From contig JAECUM010011172.1 of the NCBI GenBank assembly GCA_016617855.1, positions 1-64,000 on the forward strand: DNA of 64,000 nucleotides. The letters are read 5' to 3'. A program made the translations under genes and the position numbers. Under the pieces are notes generated by a model. That model was not told the DNA's origin and did not search any database. It worked only from the letters and a program-made list of their open reading frames with translations. This DNA comes from Megalonaias nervosa. Taxonomy: Eukaryota > Mollusca > Bivalvia > Unionida > Unionidae. Of the stretch, positions 62,900-64,000 are shown piece after piece. Every line of letters starts with the position of its first letter. Position 1 is the first letter of the stretch.

Positions 62900-64000
62900 T
62901 CAACGAGTTGCTCTTATGTTTACAGACATTACGTTTGGAAAGAGGAAAATGGTTTCATCAGTAAACCTCAACTTATGAGGGTGCTGCCCAATTAATATCT
63001 CATTTCTCTTTTCTGTTTAACAAATTATGAAAGGAAACAATTTTTATCTAACTATTTTACCTGTTTTGAAAACATGTAAATAAAAGTCTTGGATTATTCC
63101 AGACCTTCATTGATATCTGAAATGTTTCTCCAACAATAAACGACTATTGTGCTAGTTTAATGTATTAGGATTTAGGCAGTTTTGTATCATTGTGTACTTC
63201 CAAAAAGACATTTCATTTTCCAACGAACTGAATCAGTGTTACAAACAACATCTGTAGTAGCTGATTGTGACTGAATACTGAAACCTTGCAATCGGGTGAT
63301 CATGTGACTATGAAATATTCCAGGAAAGATCAGACCGTTTGTTAATACTTGATAACCTGCATTTATACTGGATTGCATGTGTGTATTGTTATGTCAGAAA
63401 AGATTTAGCTGATTGATATCATGCAACAAAAGACTCAATATGGAAACTGTTACTTTTCCTGATCTGAATCTTTTCAAGCAAAAGGTTTTTAAATTTAACT
63501 TTTACAGGATTTTGACCATTAAACATTTTTTAGAATCTGCAAACTCTTTTATTAACATTTAGCAATCTCACTCATCCTACGAATATCATACATTTCACAT
63601 CTTTTCTCATACTGTTATTTTACACTAACTGATCTGTCCTATTCAATTACTTCAATTTTGTGGTGACCTGTACAGCATATTTTTTATGAACATCTCATCA
63701 TGTGACTATTATCATGGTTCAACAAAGTGCCACATTACAAAATGGACAGGCTAATTCGGTGTTCTGAGCAATTTGGGTTACAATATAAAATTAATCCATC
63801 TGTTCTATAATTTGACTCACTGCTGAACTGTGATAATAATCACATGATGATATACTCATCACGTGACAGCTACTCGACAAATCCACATACCCCAGAGTGA
63901 CACAACCAAAACAATCATTTTAAGTGACTGAACCCCACTAATGCGAAATGTTGACAGCATTAGAGTTATGTGATTCCATGCGGAGTTACAAACATTGGAT
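62900..64000. promoter_or_regulatory. CpG-retaining flank, probable 5' side of the TLDc gene
   Basis: CpGs are frequent again (AACGAGTTGC, AACGACTATT, ATCACGTGAC, CTACTCGAC, ATGCGGAGTT) after being rare across the gene body. This fits an unmethylated promoter side in a genome with gene-body methylation. The CACGTG at ~63,860 is an E-box/CLEAR-type core, of interest for a lysosomal gene but a common hexamer. Confidence 0.35.
63061..63075 (-). CDS. Possible first coding exon of the TLDc gene (5 codons)
   Basis: Reading the minus strand, an ATG at 63,075 opens five codons (MFSKQ) followed by a CAG/GTAAAA donor in phase 0. That matches the phase-0 acceptor at 62,148. It lies next to the point where CpG dinucleotides reappear, as expected near a 5' end. 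Such a short match can arise by chance, and MEAK7 relatives usually begin with Met-Gly for myristoylation, which this does not. The true start may be upstream of the window. Confidence 0.28.

Overview
This is an animal genome window, AT-rich (GC visibly below 40%). Its main gene is broken into short exons with GT-AG introns, and the rest is packed with old repeats: tRNA-derived SINEs, small TIR elements, 25-170 bp tandem arrays and long TA/TG microsatellites. The repeat style (SINEs ending in TTAAACCC plus CAA repeats, degenerate ~150 bp tandem arrays, DIRS-like and RecQ-helicase relics) suggests a lophotrochozoan, most likely a mollusc. That is an inference from repeat style; no marker gene proves it.

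One gene dominates. On the minus strand I could assemble 13 exons between 62,148 and 15,285 by matching splice sites and codon phase. They join into 1,398 nt, exactly 466 codons including the stop, with no internal stop. The product is a TLDc-domain protein of the MEAK7/Rtc5 type: acidic N-terminus, EF-hand-like helical region, TLDc core, and a charged C-terminal helical tail. A possible first coding exon (5 codons) lies at 63,061-63,075. Eleven exons are firm; the 34-nt exon at 54,886 and the acidic exon at 62,014 are less certain. The gene spans about 47 kb for 1.4 kb of coding sequence.

Layout. 1-6 kb: intergenic, with retained CpG, a Ty3/Gypsy relic, microsatellites and a 57-bp tandem repeat. 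6-15 kb: 3' side of the gene, with a TIR element, three families of ~150 bp tandem arrays and two copies of a ~200 bp TIR MITE. 15.3-62.1 kb: the TLDc gene, whose introns hold a degenerate DIRS-like tyrosine-recombinase relic (16.5-17.8 kb), more tandem arrays, SINEs, MITEs, a young 797-bp TIR element with a perfect 7-bp target duplication (29.1-29.9 kb), and a 501-bp TIR element carrying the start of a RecQ-like helicase (50.8-51.3 kb). Inside the ~9.8 kb intron between 21.4 and 31.2 kb, the plus strand shows a CpG-retaining stretch followed by exon-like pieces (23.7, 24.3 and 26.8 kb) that join in phase into a possible 58-residue protein. This is the best candidate for something undescribed. 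62.9-64 kb: CpG returns, consistent with the 5' flank or promoter side of the TLDc gene.

I see no rRNA, functional tRNA, CRISPR or bacterial feature.
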